Part shown: one piece after another, positions 30,986 through 42,839 of the stretch
Layout of the letters: the number at the start of each line of letters is the position of its first letter
How positions within the stretch are numbered: position 1 is the first letter of the stretch
Source of the DNA: Proteles cristata cristata
Lineage: Eukaryota > Chordata > Mammalia > Carnivora > Hyaenidae
Assembly (NCBI GenBank): GCA_017311185.1
Contig: JAESUZ010002551.1
Coordinates: 3,224,001 to 3,288,000, forward strand
Length of the DNA: 64,000 nt
Direction of reading: 5' to 3'
The notes under the pieces: generated by a model
The model's input: the letters and a program-made list of their open reading frames with translations, nothing else
The model's database searches: none
What the model was told of the DNA's origin: nothing
Made by a program: the position numbers and the translations under genes

Positions 30986-33646
30986 GATAACATAGGTTTC
31001 TTTCCTTATATTTTATTCCTGTACAGTTAACGTACAGTATTATATTAGTTTCAGGTGTACATATAATGTTGTGACAACTGTATACATTACTCACTGCTCA
31101 TCACTATAAATGTACTCTTAACCCTCTTCACCTGTTTCACCCATTGCCCACCCAGTAACCATCAGTTTGTTCTCTATAGCTAAGAGTCTGTTTTTTTGGT
31201 TTGTCTCACTCTTTCTCTTATTTTAAATGTATTCATTTGTTTTGTTTCTTAAATTCACATATGAATAAAATCATATGGTATTTGTCTTTCTCTGACTGAC
31301 ATTTAATTTTAGCATTATATTCTCTAGATCCATCCATGTTTTTGCAAATGGCAAGGTTTCAGAGATTATATGCTGGAATAATATTCCCTTGTGGATGTAT
31401 ACCACATCTTCTTTATCCATTCATTTATTAGTGGACATTTGGGCTGCTTCCATAATTTGGCTATTGTAAATAATGCTGCAATAAACATAGGAATGCATAT
31501 ATCTTTCAAATTAGTGCCTTTGTATTCTTTGGGTAAATACCCAGTAGTGGAATTATTGGATCATATGGTAATTCTATTTTTAATATTTTTAAGGAGACTT
31601 CATACTGTTTTCCACAGTGGCTGCACCAGTTTGCATTCCCACCAGAAGTGCATGAAAGTTCCTTTTTATCCACAACCTGACAACACCTGTTGTTTCTTGT
31701 GTTTTTGATTTTAGCCATTTTGACAGGTGTGAGATGATATCTCATTGTGGTTTCAATTTTCATTTGCCTGAAGGTGAGTGATGTTGAGCATCTTTTCATG
31801 TTGGCTATCGGTATGTCTTCTTTGGAGAAATGTCTGTTATTTCTTCCCACTATTTAATTGGGTTTTGTTTTTGTTTTTTTTGGTGTTGAGCTCTATGAAT
31901 TCTTTATATATTTTGGATACTAACCCTTTATGGGATATATCATTTGATACATATTCTCCCACTCAGTTGGTTGTCTTTTAGTTTTGTTGATTATTTCCTT
32001 TGCTGTGTAGGAACTTTTTGTTTTGATGCAGTCCCTAATAGTTTACTTTTGCTTTTGTTTCCCTTGCCTCAGGTCACATATCTAGAAAAATGTCAGTATG
32101 GTGTCAGAGACATTACTGCCTGTGGTCTCTTCTGGGACTTTTACTGTTTCCAGTCTCATGTTTACTCCTTCTTGAATTTATTTTTGTGTATGGTGTAAGG
32201 AAGTATCCAGTTTCATTCTTTTGCATCTAGCTGTATGGTTTTCCCAGCACCATTTGTTGAAGAGACTATTTTTTTTCTCTTTGCATATTCTTGCCTCCTT
32301 TGTGGAATATTGACCATGGAATCATAGATTTATTTCTGGGTTTTCTATTCTCTTCTATTAGTCTATATGTTTGTTCTTTTGTTCATACCATACTGTTTTG
32401 ATTACTACAGCTTTGTAGTGTATCTTGAAGTATGGAATTGTTATACCTCCAGTTTTTGTTCTTTTTCAAGACCATTTTGGCTCTTTAGGGTGTTTCATGT
32501 TTTCGTACAAACTTTTGCATTATTTGTTCTAGTTCTGTGTAAATATTTTTGATATTTTGATAGGGATTGCATTAAATCTGTAGATTGCTTTGGGCAGTAT
32601 GGACATTTTAATAATATTTGTTCTTCCAGTCCATGTGCTTGGAATATCTTTCCATTTCTTTGTGTCATCTTCAATTTATTTCTTCAGTGTTTTATAGTTT
32701 TCAAAGTATAGATCTTTTACCTCCTTAAATTTATTCCTAGGTATTTCATTATTTTAGGTGCAGTTACAGGTAAGATTTTTTCTTAATTTCTGTTTCTGCT
32801 ACTTTATAATTAGTGTATAGAAATGCAATCGCTTTATCCTGTGACTTTACTGAATTCACTAACCAGTCCTAGTAGTTTTTTGGTAGTTTTTAGAAGTATC
32901 TTAATCTGGTTTTGGTATCAAGGTTATGCTGGCCTCATTAAATGAATTTGGAAGCTTTCCTTCCTCTTCTATTTTTAGGAGCAGTTTGAGAAGTATCGGT
33001 ATTAACTCTTCTTCAGATATTTGGTAGAATTCGCCTGTGGGACCATATTTGTTTGTTGGGAGTTTTTTGATTACTGATTTAATTCATTGCTAATAATCTG
33101 TTCAGATTTTCTCTTTCTTTCTGACTCAGTTTTGGGAGGTTATACATTCTAGGAATTTATCTGTTTCTTGTAGGTTGTCCAATTTGTTGGCGTATAATTT
33201 TTCATAATATTCTCTTACAATCCTTTGTATTTCTGTGATGTCAGTTGTTATTTCTTCTCTTTGATACCTGATTTTGTTTATTTGAGTACCCCCCCTTTGA
33301 TGATTTTGGCTAAAAGTTTGTCAATTTTTTTTATCTTTTCAAAGAATCACTACCTGGTTTTATTGTCTGTTCTATTGTCCTTTTTTGTCTGTTGGTTGTT
33401 TTTTAAGTTTCTATTATGTTATTTCTGCTCTAATGTTATTTCTTTCCTTCTACTAGATTTGGGTTTTATTTTTTTTCTTTTCCTAGCTCCTTTAGGTATC
33501 AGGTTAGGTTGTTTATATGAGATTTTCCTTGCTTATTGAGGTACACCTATATTGCTATAAATTTGCCTCTTTTGTTGCATTCCAAAGATTTTGGACCATT
33601 GTGTTTTCATTTTCATGTGTTTTCATTTATTTTTTCTTTCTTTTTT

Positions 33647-33848
33647 TTTTTTTTTTATTTCTAGGAGAGAGAGAGACAGCGTGAGCAGGGGGAGGGTCAG
33701 AGAAAGAGGGAGTCACAGACTGAAACAGGCTCCAGGCTCTGAGCTGGCAGTCAGCACAGAGCCGGACACGGGGCCGAACCTACGAACCGCGAGATCATGA
33801 CCTAAGCGAAAGTTGGACGCTTAACCGACTAAGCCACCCAGGCGCCCC
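33647..33848 (-). mobile_element. Cat-type tRNA-Lys SINE (young subfamily) inside L1D
   Basis: Antisense copy with the flanking duplication TTCTTTCTTTTTT at 33,634-33,646 and 33,849-33,861. It carries the young variants (CACAGACTGAAACAGG, CTAAGCGAAAGTTGGAC). One or two bases are lost around the B box (GGGGCCGAACC in place of GGGGCTCGAACC), so the promoter is damaged. Confidence 0.96.
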
Positions 33849-33981
33849 TTCTTTCTTTTTTGATTTCCTAGTTGACTCATTCATTGTTTAAAGGCATGCT
33901 ATTTAACTCTTGTATGTATGTGTGTTCTTTCCAGATTTTTTCTTTTGGTTCATTTCTAGTTTCATAGAGTTCTGGTTAGAA

Positions 33982-33998
33982 AAGATGCATATCTTTTT
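33982..33998 (+). repeat. Target-site duplication of L1C, left copy
   Basis: AAGATGCATATCTTTTT; the right copy is at 35,601-35,617. The site is itself within L1D sequence. Confidence 0.92.
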
Positions 33999-34007
33999 TT
34001 TTTTTTT

Positions 34008-34040
34008 AATAGAAGGAGAACTCCAGTTTATTAGTTGACA
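34008..34040 (-). other. 3'-transduced segment carrying its own poly-A signal
   Basis: 33 bp between two poly-T runs. In the L1 sense it contains AATAAA (complement at 34,027-34,032), and the tail begins about 19 nt after it, the normal cleavage distance. This fits read-through of the L1's own weak signal into flanking DNA of the parent locus, followed by copying of both. The sequence is not seen elsewhere in the window, so the parent lies outside. Confidence 0.85.
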
Positions 34041-34108
34041 TTTTTTTTTTTACAAATAGTTTATTGTCAAATTAGTTTCCACATAACACTCAGTGCTCAT
34101 CCCCACAA

Positions 34109-35519
34109 GTGTCTTCCTCCATGCCCATCCCTCCTGCCCCCAACATCTACACATTCAATGCAATTCCAATCAAAATTGCACCAGCATACTTCTCAAAACT
34201 AGAACAAACTATCCAAAAATTTGTATGGAACCGCAAAAGACCCCGAATAGCCAAAGTAATACTGAAAAATAAAACCAAAACAGGAGGGATCACCATCCCA
34301 GACTTTAGCCTCAACTACAAAGCTGTCATCATCAAGACAGTATGGTATTGGCACAAAAACAGACACGTAGACCAATGGAACAGAATTGAGAACTCAGAAG
34401 TGGACCCAAAAGTATACAGCCAACTGATCTTTGACAAAGCAGGAAAGAATATCCAATGGAAAAAAGACAGCCTTTTTAACAGATGGTGTTGGGAGAACTG
34501 GACAGCAACATGCAGAAGAATGAAACTAGATCATTTTCTCACACCATGCACAAAAATAAACTCAAAATAGATAAAGGACCTGAACGTGAGACAGGAAACT
34601 ATCAACACCCTAGAGGAGAAAGCAGGAAACAACCTCCTTGACCTCCACTGCAGCAACTTCTTACTTGACACATCCCCAAAAGCAAGGGAATCAAGAGCAA
34701 AAATAAACAATTGGGATTTCATCAAGAATAAAAGCTTCTGCACAGCCAAGGAAACAACCCAGAAAACTAATAGGCAACCAACGGAATGGGAAAAGATAGT
34801 TGCAAATGACATATCAGATAAAGGGTTGATATCCAGAATCTATAAGGAACTCACCAAACTACACGCCCAAAAAACAAACAACCCAGTGAAGAAATGGACA
34901 GAAGATATGAACAGACACTTCTCCAAAGAGGACATCCAGATGGCCAACAGACACATGAAACGATGCTCAGCATCCCTCCTCATCAGGGAAATGCACATCA
35001 AAACCACACTGAGATACCACCCTCACGCCAGTCAGAGTGGCTAAAATGAGCAAATCAGAGAACTCTAGATGCTGGCGAGGATGTGGAGAAACGGGCACCC
35101 TCCTTCACTGTTGGTGGGAGTGTAAACTCATACAGCCCCTCTGGAAAACAGTGTGGAGGTTCCTCAGGAAACTAACAATAGAACTCCCCTACGACCCAGC
35201 AATAGCACTGCTAGGAATTTACCCAAGGGATACAGAAATGTTGATGCATAGGAGCACATGTACCCCAATGTTCATAGCAGCACTCTCCACAATAGCTAAA
35301 ACCTGGAAAGAGCCTAAGTGTCCATCAACAGATGAATGGATCCAGAAGATGTGGTTTATCTATACCATGGAATACTACATGGCCATGAGAAACAATGAAA
35401 TCTGGCCATGTGTAGCAACATGGATGGACCTTGAGGGTGTTATGCTGAGCGAAATAAGTCAGGCAGAGAAGGACAAATATCATATGTTTGCACGTATAGG
35501 AGGATTAGGAGGAACTTGA
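34109..35519 (+). pseudogene. L1C inverted ORF2 C-terminal part
   Basis: Because of the inversion this part of ORF2 reads on the plus strand: 34,109-34,570 ([20 protein letters not shown]), 34,586-35,044 ([36 protein letters not shown]) and 35,037-35,519 (cysteine region [18 protein letters not shown], ending GGLGGT before a stop). Two breaks separate the blocks. The endonuclease and FADD portion were never copied. Confidence 0.9.
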
Positions 35520-36640
35520 CGGAGGAACAAGGGGGAGAAGAAGGACGGAAATGGTGGGGGAAAGGGAGAGAGGCAAACCATGAGACTCTTGAATGCTGAC
35601 AAGATGCATATCTTTTTGAATTTGTTGAGACTTGTTTTGTGATTTAATATGTACTCTATTCTGGAGAATGTTCCATGTGCACTTGAAAAAAATGTGTATT
35701 CTTCTGGATAGAGATGGATGTTCTATGTGTACATTTTAGATCCATCTGATCCAGTGTGTCACTCAAGGCCACTGTTTCCTTGTTGATTTTCTGTTTAAAT
35801 GATCTATCCACTGATGTAAGTAGGATGCTAAAGTCCCCTATTATTATTACATTACTATAGATTACTTTCTTTATGTCTGTTATTAGCTGCTTTATGTATT
35901 TGGGTACTCCCATGTTGTTTGCACAAATATGTACAATTGTTATACCTTCTTGTTGGATTTTTCCCTTTATGATCATATAGTGTCCTTTATTGGCTGTCAT
36001 TACAGTCTGTGTTTTAAAGTCTATTTTATACAATGTAAATATTGCTACTCTTGTTTTCTTTTTCATTTCTATTGGCATAATAAATCTTTTTCCATCCCTT
36101 TATTTTCAATCTGCATGTGTCTTCAGGTCTGAAATGAATCTCTTGTATGCAGCATATGGAGGGATCTTGCTTTTTTTTATCTATTCTGTCACCCTATTGG
36201 AGTGTTTAGTCTCTTTACATTCAAAGCAGTTATTGTCAATTATTGCCATTCTGTTACATGTTTTGTGATTGTTTTTGTAGTTCTTCTGTGTTGCTTTCTT
36301 CTCTTGCTCACTCCTCATAGTTTGCTGGCTTTCTTTAGTGATATACTCAGATTCCTTTCTATTTAATTTTGCAGATCTATTACTGGTTTTTGATCTTGGT
36401 TACCAGTAGGTTTGTATATAATATCTTCTGCATGTAGCAGTCTATAGTAAGATGATGGTCACTTAAGTTTAATCTCATTCTTTTCTCCTCTCCCCCACTT
36501 ATTTTATGTATATGGTGTCATACTTACATCATCCTATTTTTTTAATCCTTTAACTGATATTTATAGGTTATACTTAATTTTACTGCTTTTGTGCTTCCTA
36601 TTCTTCTTACTACTGTTTATTGTCTTTCCTCTTCTTTTTT

Positions 36641-36854
36641 TAAAAGTTTTTTTCATGTTCTATTTATTTTTGATACAGAGAGACAGAGCATGGGCACGCA
36701 AGGAGCAGAGAGAGAGGGAGACACAGAATCTGAAGTAGGCTCCAGGCTCTGGGCTGTCAGCGCAGAGCCTGATGCAGGGGTCAAACCCACAAACTGTGAG
36801 ACCATGACCTGAGCCCAAGTTGGACGCTTAACCAACCAAGTCACCCAGGCACCT
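36641..36854 (-). mobile_element. Cat-type tRNA-Lys SINE inside L1D
   Basis: Antisense copy of the classical type: GACACAGAATCTGAAGTAGG, CTCTGGGCTGTCAGCGCAGAG, GGGGTCAAACCCACAAACTGTG and CACCCAGGCACC. T/C-rich flanks (CCTCTTCTTTTTT and CCTCCTTTTCCTTTT) are a probable imperfect duplication. L1D ORF1 text resumes directly after. Confidence 0.93.
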
Positions 36855-36869
36855 CCTTTTCCTTTTCAC

Positions 36870-37790
36870 TCAGAGTCCCTTTTAACATTTCTTGTAGGGC
36901 TGGTTTAGTGGTGATAAATTCCTTTAACTTTTATTTGTCTGGGGAACTCTTTATCTATCCTTATATTCTGCATGATAGTTCTGCTATATAGAGTTCTTAG
37001 TTGTGGGTTTTTTTTTTTCTTTCAGCACTTTGAATATATCATGTCACTCTCTTCTGTCTGCAAAGTTCTGCTGAAAAATCAGCTGATAGTGTTAAGAGAT
37101 TTCCTTTGTATGTGACTGTTTTTTCTCTTGCTGCTTTTCAAAAGCTCTCTTTATCACTGCTTTTTGCCATTTTCATTACTGTATGTCTTGATGAGGACCT
37201 CCTTGAGTTGATTTTGTTGAGGGCTTTCCGTGCCTCCTGGATCTGGATTTCTGTTTCCTTCCTTAGATTCAGGAAGCTTTCATTTATTATATCTTTGAAT
37301 GTACTTTCTCCCCCCTTTTCTCTCTTTTTCTTGAGATCTCTATAATGTGAATGTTATTATGCTTGGTGGAGTCACTGAGTTCCTTAGGTCTATTTTAATT
37401 CTCTCTCCTGTTCAGCTTGATTGCTTCCCATTACTCTGTCTTCCAGGCCACTGACTTATTCTTCTGCTTCTTCTAGTCTACTATTTATTTCATGCAATTT
37501 TTAAAAACTTTTTAGTTCTTGAGTTTTTCATCTCTGATTGGTTCTTCTTAATGTTTTCTGTCTTCGTTGAGGGTCTCACTGATGTCTTCCACTCTTTTCT
37601 CAAGTCCAGTGAATCTCTTTGTGACCATTACTTTAAATTCTTTGTCAGGCATATTACTTGATTCTGTTTTGTTTAGCTCCCTTAGTTTGTCCTCTTCTTT
37701 TATGTTGGACATTTTTCTTTTTGTCTCCCCACTTTGTCTAACTCTTTGTGTCTCTTTTCTATGTGTTAGGAAAGTCAGCTCCATCTCCTG
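36870..37790 (-). pseudogene. L1D ORF1 remnant
   Basis: The N-terminal part is open at 37,784-37,548, with KRFTGLEKRVEDISETLNED, a coiled-coil pattern like other L1 ORF1 proteins. Downstream the frame is lost in several places, although complements of the RNA-binding region are recognisable (GCCATTTTCATTACTGTATG near 37,170). Confidence 0.7.
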
Positions 37791-39139
37791 TTCTTGAAAG
37801 TAGTGGCCTTAGGAAGAAGAGATCCTCTCGTGCCCTGCAACGAAATATCCCCTGTTCACCAGAACCTGGTGCTTCTGGGGTATCTCCTATGTGTGTTGCA
37901 TGCCCCCTGCTGTTGTGGCTGACCCATTTTCCCTTTTAGTCCATTCATCTGCAATGACTCTCTATGTCTGTTATAGGCAGGACTTGGTCTCTGTGTTGTT
38001 AATGGGCCAGTCTGGGACTGCCTTGGACTTGAGTTGGGTCAGATGAGGCTTTGCCAGAGCTGCAGGCTCAGGAACTGCAGGGTGCCCTCCCTGTGTGGTC
38101 TCCTGAAAAGCTTTTGTTGGTGGGCAGGGCCTGTAGTCAGACCTGATGTGTGCCCCCAGTCCACAGCTGGGGCTGCAGTTGGACTGGTATTTGCGGTTAT
38201 CTTCTCCTCTCTCTGGGGCAGGAATCTCTTGGGGGTGGTACTGGTCCCTTTAGGGGCTGTTAGCACACTGCCAGGCTTGCGGCACCACTTTGTATGGGCT
38301 TTGGCCAAGGATATATTGGATGAGGGCAGGTCTGCAGGAGAAGGCAGAGGCGGGACAAATGTTAGCAAGGTTTACACAGTTGTGCTATGGGGGAGAATCT
38401 GGGGCCTGGCTGGAGTGAGCTTGTCTGCAGGAGAATGTATGGGCACGGTGTGCTGTTAGCAAGTTAGGTAGCAAGGTGTTGGCACTGTCCTGGTTCAGCA
38501 GGTGTCTATTTGTCTAGGGTAGGGGGTAGGAAAGGGAAATGGCACTCACCAGCTCTTTTGTTCCTGAAGAAGTTTCCCAATGATCTCTGGTCCTCCAGCG
38601 TAGACTATGAGATTAGTAAACAAATCTCCTTTTCGTGTACTCCAGGCATTTTTCAAACTGCTGCTCCTGTGCTGTATCTCAGCAGGGCTATTTGTTGTAC
38701 TGTCTCTTTAAGGGCAAGGACTCAGTTATCTATCACCCTTCTGGCTTTCCCAGAGCTGAGCCTGCAGATTTGTAAAGGCCCAGGAGTTAAGACCTGATGA
38801 TTGTAAGAACTCTTGAATTTATGCCCCACTGGGTTTCAAAACCAAATATTATGGGGATTCCCCATGGGGTACCTAGTGTTAAGGTCTATTCTTTTCCTTC
38901 TTGTCTCCTGTGTTGCTTCCTGCTCCCTTGGACAGTTCCACAGGGTCCTTCAGATCCCGACCCTGTCTCCATCTTTCCTCCCCTCTTGGATGTGATCTCT
39001 TCTCTACATTTAGCTGTGGAGAGTCTGTTCTGCCCATCTTTAGGTTGTTTTCTGGCTCAATTGCACTGATGTGGGTGTTATCTAGTTGTATCCATGGTAC
39101 AAGATGAACTTAGGGTACTCCTACTCCATGATCTTCCCC
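37791..39139 (-). promoter_or_regulatory. L1D 5' UTR
   Basis: About 1.35 kb, moderately GC-rich, with no similarity I can see to the L1A/L1B 5' UTR. It therefore belongs to a different 5' UTR type. CpG is already depleted, consistent with age. The open frames of about 100-140 codons on both strands here are composition-driven. Confidence 0.7.
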
Positions 39140-39154
39140 TAACATGGGTTTCTT

Positions 39155-40370
39155 CATATTTAAAAAAAGTATGCCACATTTTCTTTCCTGCCTGTAGCAC
39201 AAAAAGTGGAATATCTAAAATTGTGGGGCCAGGAGCTGAATTTTATCACTAATAGTTTTTGGTAACTTGAGAGGGACCTTTAGACTTTAAATACTATTTA
39301 GGAAGGCTTTATGTTTGCCACCCCTTCCCCCCTTCCCTATCATGCATTCAAATCCTTATTTCAGTAAAGGAAAACACAGTTTTAGTCTGAGCCTTTATGA
39401 TGGAATGGAGGAATGCAAATCTTATAATTAAGAACTCAATCTTCATTATTAGCCTGCAAATCATACAATAAAATAAACCTGGCAGACATGGCCAACTGTT
39501 CATACTCAATTAATTTGGAAATATATTATTCATCTGTTGTGGCCCTTCTATTGCAGCTGACAGTTTTCTTCTTTTCAGCTCTATTAAGGGTTTCTGGCAA
39601 GTGGCACTGCCAAAGGGGTTGAAAACCTAAACGCAAAGCAATTGTTGTAAATCCAGAGGAGAGATGAACCGTGTAAGCACCTATAGCTTTCTTCCTGAAT
39701 TGCCTTCTTCATTTCCATGAGAGCTAAAAACGTCTACTGGGTTGGTAGAAAAAACCTTTTACATTGTGCTTTCAGGAAATGATACCTGGTCATAAGGCTT
39801 TTCGATCAACTCATGGTCACAGAGCTGCAGTGAAGGACATGTCCACATAATTCCCAGATTGAAGATAAACGTGTGTTCTGATTTGCCACATGATCTCTGC
39901 ACATCTCACTCAGTGTCATTCTTCCAGGATCAGAGGTTATCATGCTCTTCTTGGACCTAGAAACCTTTCCTTTTCTTGATATCAAAAAGGGAGGGGAGTA
40001 TCTGAGTTTAATTTGTGTGTTTTTACCCAGTTTAAACATACATTTGGTTGCTGTCTTCCTTTTTTTAAAGTATGAAATGTGGTTTTCCCTTAAAAATAGC
40101 ACTTGTGTGGCCTTTCACAATTTGCAGTATCAGAACCTCTTTCTTTTCCTTAAAAAGTGGCTGAAATTCTGTAGGTTACTGGGCTCCTTAAAGGTGATCA
40201 ATAAAATACATGCAGACCGTTTCCTTCAGAACAATTATCAACCATCAAAACAATTTTGTGATGACATTGATTCAGCAGATTTGTTTTGTGTGTGTATGTG
40301 AGGAGAAAATAATTTTAATATCCTAAATATGTGGTTTTTGGGGGAGAGGTTAGGGTGAATGGTGACGTTT

Positions 40371-40371
<1 letters not shown>
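39155..40371. other. No gene seen; unique DNA
   Basis: About 1.2 kb without recognised repeats. A 119-codon plus-strand frame (39,942-40,301) has no recognisable features. Confidence 0.5.

Positions 40372-40431
<60 letters not shown>
40372..40431. repeat. (GT)30 microsatellite
   Basis: Sixty uninterrupted bases of GT, ending TCTGTCCCC. Uninterrupted tracts of this length are usually polymorphic. Confidence 0.97.
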
Positions 40432-40432
<1 letters not shown>

Positions 40433-41685
40433 TGTCCCCGGGAACAGGAGACAGTCTTGGGGATGGCATGGAATAAAGGAAGGAATAGATCCTTTAGAAT
40501 GAGTGGATCTGTGAGGTGAAATCTGTCAGGCATTTATCAAATGCTTTAAAAGTCAGGCTTCCTTTTTTGGAACCCCTGCCTTATACACTTTATTGTCCTC
40601 AGTCATCAATCATTTCTCAATTCAAATGCTAATCACTTTCCAAATAGACCCTCTCCAGAAGAGCTGCCTATCTGTACTCTGCTACCATCATGCTTATCAG
40701 AGAATTCAAGGTTCTGTTTCATGGTACAGACAAATACTAGCTACATTAATGTAGCAGCATAAAATGGAGTTTCCACTCCTAAAACCTCTAGAAGGAAATA
40801 GAAGGGATATGGGACACATTGGTTGCCTTGTTAATATGATTTTATATTGTGTCTGTCACATTGCAAGAACTCAGTAGTTTGTATCTTAAACAAATGAGTA
40901 TGTAAACAAACAGGAATGTGGGCTCCATTAGAAATGCTGGCGTGGTTACCAACAACAGTAGAACCAAAAGATGTTTACTGGTCACTTAAACCACTCCTTT
41001 CTTGTATTGAAATCATATGTAATTTACTCCAGGTATAATATGAAAAGAACATTTTACAGTTGTTCAGCTGAGTTATTCATCCTGAGCAGGACAACTTAGC
41101 CCAAAACTAATGTGTCTCTGCTCCCCAGTAACAGGCCTTTGTCAAATTAGATGAGCTTGGGATTTCTCTACTTTAAGATCGAGGCTTAAGCAGGCTGAGA
41201 GCAGTTACCTAGGTTAGATGCTGAGATGCAGCAAAGATATGCTGGACAGATATCAACTTAGTATCAGGGAGTAAGAGCCACAGTATCATGGAGTAAGTAC
41301 CTGAGTGCTGATACAGGTGGGGTTAAATGGTATCCCACCTTGTAAATTCTATTTTGTTATCTTTATATCTTTCTTTATATCTCTCTTCTGGGGAATTTCT
41401 CTCCCCTCAGGGGGGTCTCTTCATCATTGCTTTCAAAGCTAACACCTTCTACTCCCTTGGAGCAGTCAGTAGGCATATAGGTTGGCTAACTTTCTAACCC
41501 ATTACCTCTTCTAGGTAGAAGAGCTTGGTAAATAGATGACTTGGCAAAATAAGAGATTGGGGTTTTCAAAAGGTCTGCCAGATCAATTTACCAAATCAAT
41601 TCCAACTCCTTACCTTGCTGAACCTCCATCTTATTGTCATCTCAGAGGAAGGGATACTAGCATGTAGTGCTTGAATTCACAGACT
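40432..41685. other. No gene seen; unique DNA
   Basis: About 1.25 kb without recognised repeats or credible open frames. Confidence 0.55.
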
Positions 41686-41689
41686 CATT

Positions 41690-41885
41690 TTGCTTCAGTT
41701 TGGATCTTGGGACCATCACTTTTCGGCAATCACTCAAATCTTCTGTGCCTCAGTTTCTCCATTTTATAAAATGGGATTAATAATAGTACTGACATTAGTG
41801 GATAATTGTATTAGATAAGTCAATAGGTATAACAGTCTTAAACAGTCCTTAGCATATGGTAAGTACTTGAAAAGTGTAAGTTACT
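41690..41885 (+). mobile_element. MIR SINE
   Basis: TTTGGATCTTGGGACCATCAC, GTGCCTCAGTTTCTCCATTTTATAAAATGGG, ATTAATAATAGTACTGACATTAG and CCTTAGCATATGGTAAGTACTTG follow the MIR order. Confidence 0.88.
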
Positions 41886-41889
41886 TTTT

Positions 41890-42720
41890 ATTGTCTTGTG
41901 TCTATTTCCTGGCAGCATTAGATGGTTCCAACCAAGGAAAGTGTAGCTGCTTATGGCAGCTATGATGACTTCTCTGTGGCATTGGAGATTCCTAACGGAG
42001 TAAGAGAGGATCAGGGCTTAAAGACTCCCCAGGAGGTAATTGCAAGGGATGGAAAGTCTAGCTAACACAGTTCTCTTTTTTTCTTTTCCCATTTTTCCAT
42101 ACTGGTGACTAGTAGACTTCTAGGATAATAAAAGAAAATGGCCAGTGCAGTTTGGGTACCTTTATTCTGTCTAATTCATTTTTAAGAATGGGTGGAAGTT
42201 AAATGATGCCTAATAGGTAGAAGTTTATTTTTCTCACAACACGGGGAGTCTGGAGTATTGGTTATTAGTCCAGTGGCTGACGGATGTTGTGGTTGTGGCT
42301 CTGGAATTCTTGTGGCCTTTTCTTCATATTTGTTACTTTGTTTGTCCCCTTCCAAGTGAGCAAACCAAAGCTTTCTCAGACCTACCTCCACCCCTACCAT
42401 CTCTCCAACAGGCCTTTTCTACAAAGGTCTCATCATCTAGAATTGGAACACCTGACAAGCCCTAACTGCAGGGGTGACTGGGAAAGTGTGGAACAAGGTT
42501 GTCAGATTGGATTTAAACAGATCATGATCCATTGCTTGGAACTAGACAGTGACCAGACATTCTCAGGAATCTGCAAAGAAGGTGGTGGCAATGATTGCCA
42601 TTGGCCAGGCCATTAGAAATATCTTCTAAATCTGCATCCGTATTTACATTCGCGTATTTCAGTGGTAAGCTCTTTTTTTTTGAACTATCTTTGTTATGTC
42701 TCAAAACAAATTTATAAGTA
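41890..42720. other. No gene seen
   Basis: About 830 bp. AGAAGTTTATTTTTCTCACAAC at 42,221 recalls the start of some old repeat families, but I cannot name one. The 110-codon plus-strand frame (42,284-42,616) is unrecognised. Confidence 0.45.
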
Positions 42721-42724
42721 TCTT

Positions 42725-42835
42725 GTTTTACATTGGAGAAAAATGAGGCAACTAATAGGTGGCGGGGACAACATTCAGATTCAGGTCAGCTGATGTCATG
42801 CTGGTGCTCTAACCCACTTTCCCATAGTGATTATA
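42725..42835 (-). mobile_element. Possible MIR fragment, antisense
   Basis: TTTTACATTGGAGAAAAATGAGGCAAC, ATTCAGATTCAGGTCAG and CATGCTGGTGCTCTAACCCA resemble the right half of a MIR complement with an internal deletion. Confidence 0.5.
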
Positions 42836-42839
42836 TTAG

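Larger units (their letters stand above)
33999..35600 (-). mobile_element. Young L1 insertion with 5' inversion and 3' transduction (L1C)
   Basis: From left: poly-T; 33 bp of non-L1 sequence; a second poly-T (34,041-34,051); 95 bp of L1 3' UTR in antisense; then, from about 34,147 to 35,600, ORF2 and 3' UTR sequence in the sense direction. The orientation switch with loss of about 18 bp of 3' UTR between the halves is the signature of twin priming. 17-bp duplications flank the whole. ORF2 text is close to L1A, so the insertion is young. Confidence 0.95.
31250..36200 (-). pseudogene. L1D ORF2 remnants
   Basis: Blocks still readable: the C-terminal region at 31,850-31,506 ([19 protein letters not shown]) and the endonuclease at 36,078-35,656 (NNMGVPKYIKQLITDIKK, IIGDFSILLTSVDRS). 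The GDFN asparagine is changed to S. At about 32,885-32,905 the text jumps from the segment after the catalytic box (CCTAGTAGTTTTTTGGTAG) straight to CTTAATCTGGTTTTGGTATC. Compared with L1A this removes roughly 600 bp including the FADD active site. Confidence 0.8.
31003..39139 (-). mobile_element. Older full-length LINE-1 (L1D), host of three insertions
   Basis: Flanked by TAACATAGGTTTCTT (30,988-31,002) and TAACATGGGTTTCTT (39,140-39,154), a 15-bp target duplication with one mismatch. The 5' end (39,139) reads GGGGAAGATCATGGAG in the L1 sense. Excluding the SINE at 33.6 kb, L1C (34.0-35.6 kb) and the SINE at 36.6 kb, about 6.1 kb remains: 3' UTR, ORF2, ORF1 near 36.87-37.79 kb and 5' UTR from 37.8 kb. 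It is much more diverged than L1A and L1B, and represents an older carnivore lineage. Confidence 0.93.

Noticed and set aside
37748..39107. Plus- and minus-strand frames of 60-140 codons suggesting a GC-rich gene
   Set aside because: They lie in the L1D 5' UTR, overlap each other in many frames and end at the L1 boundary.
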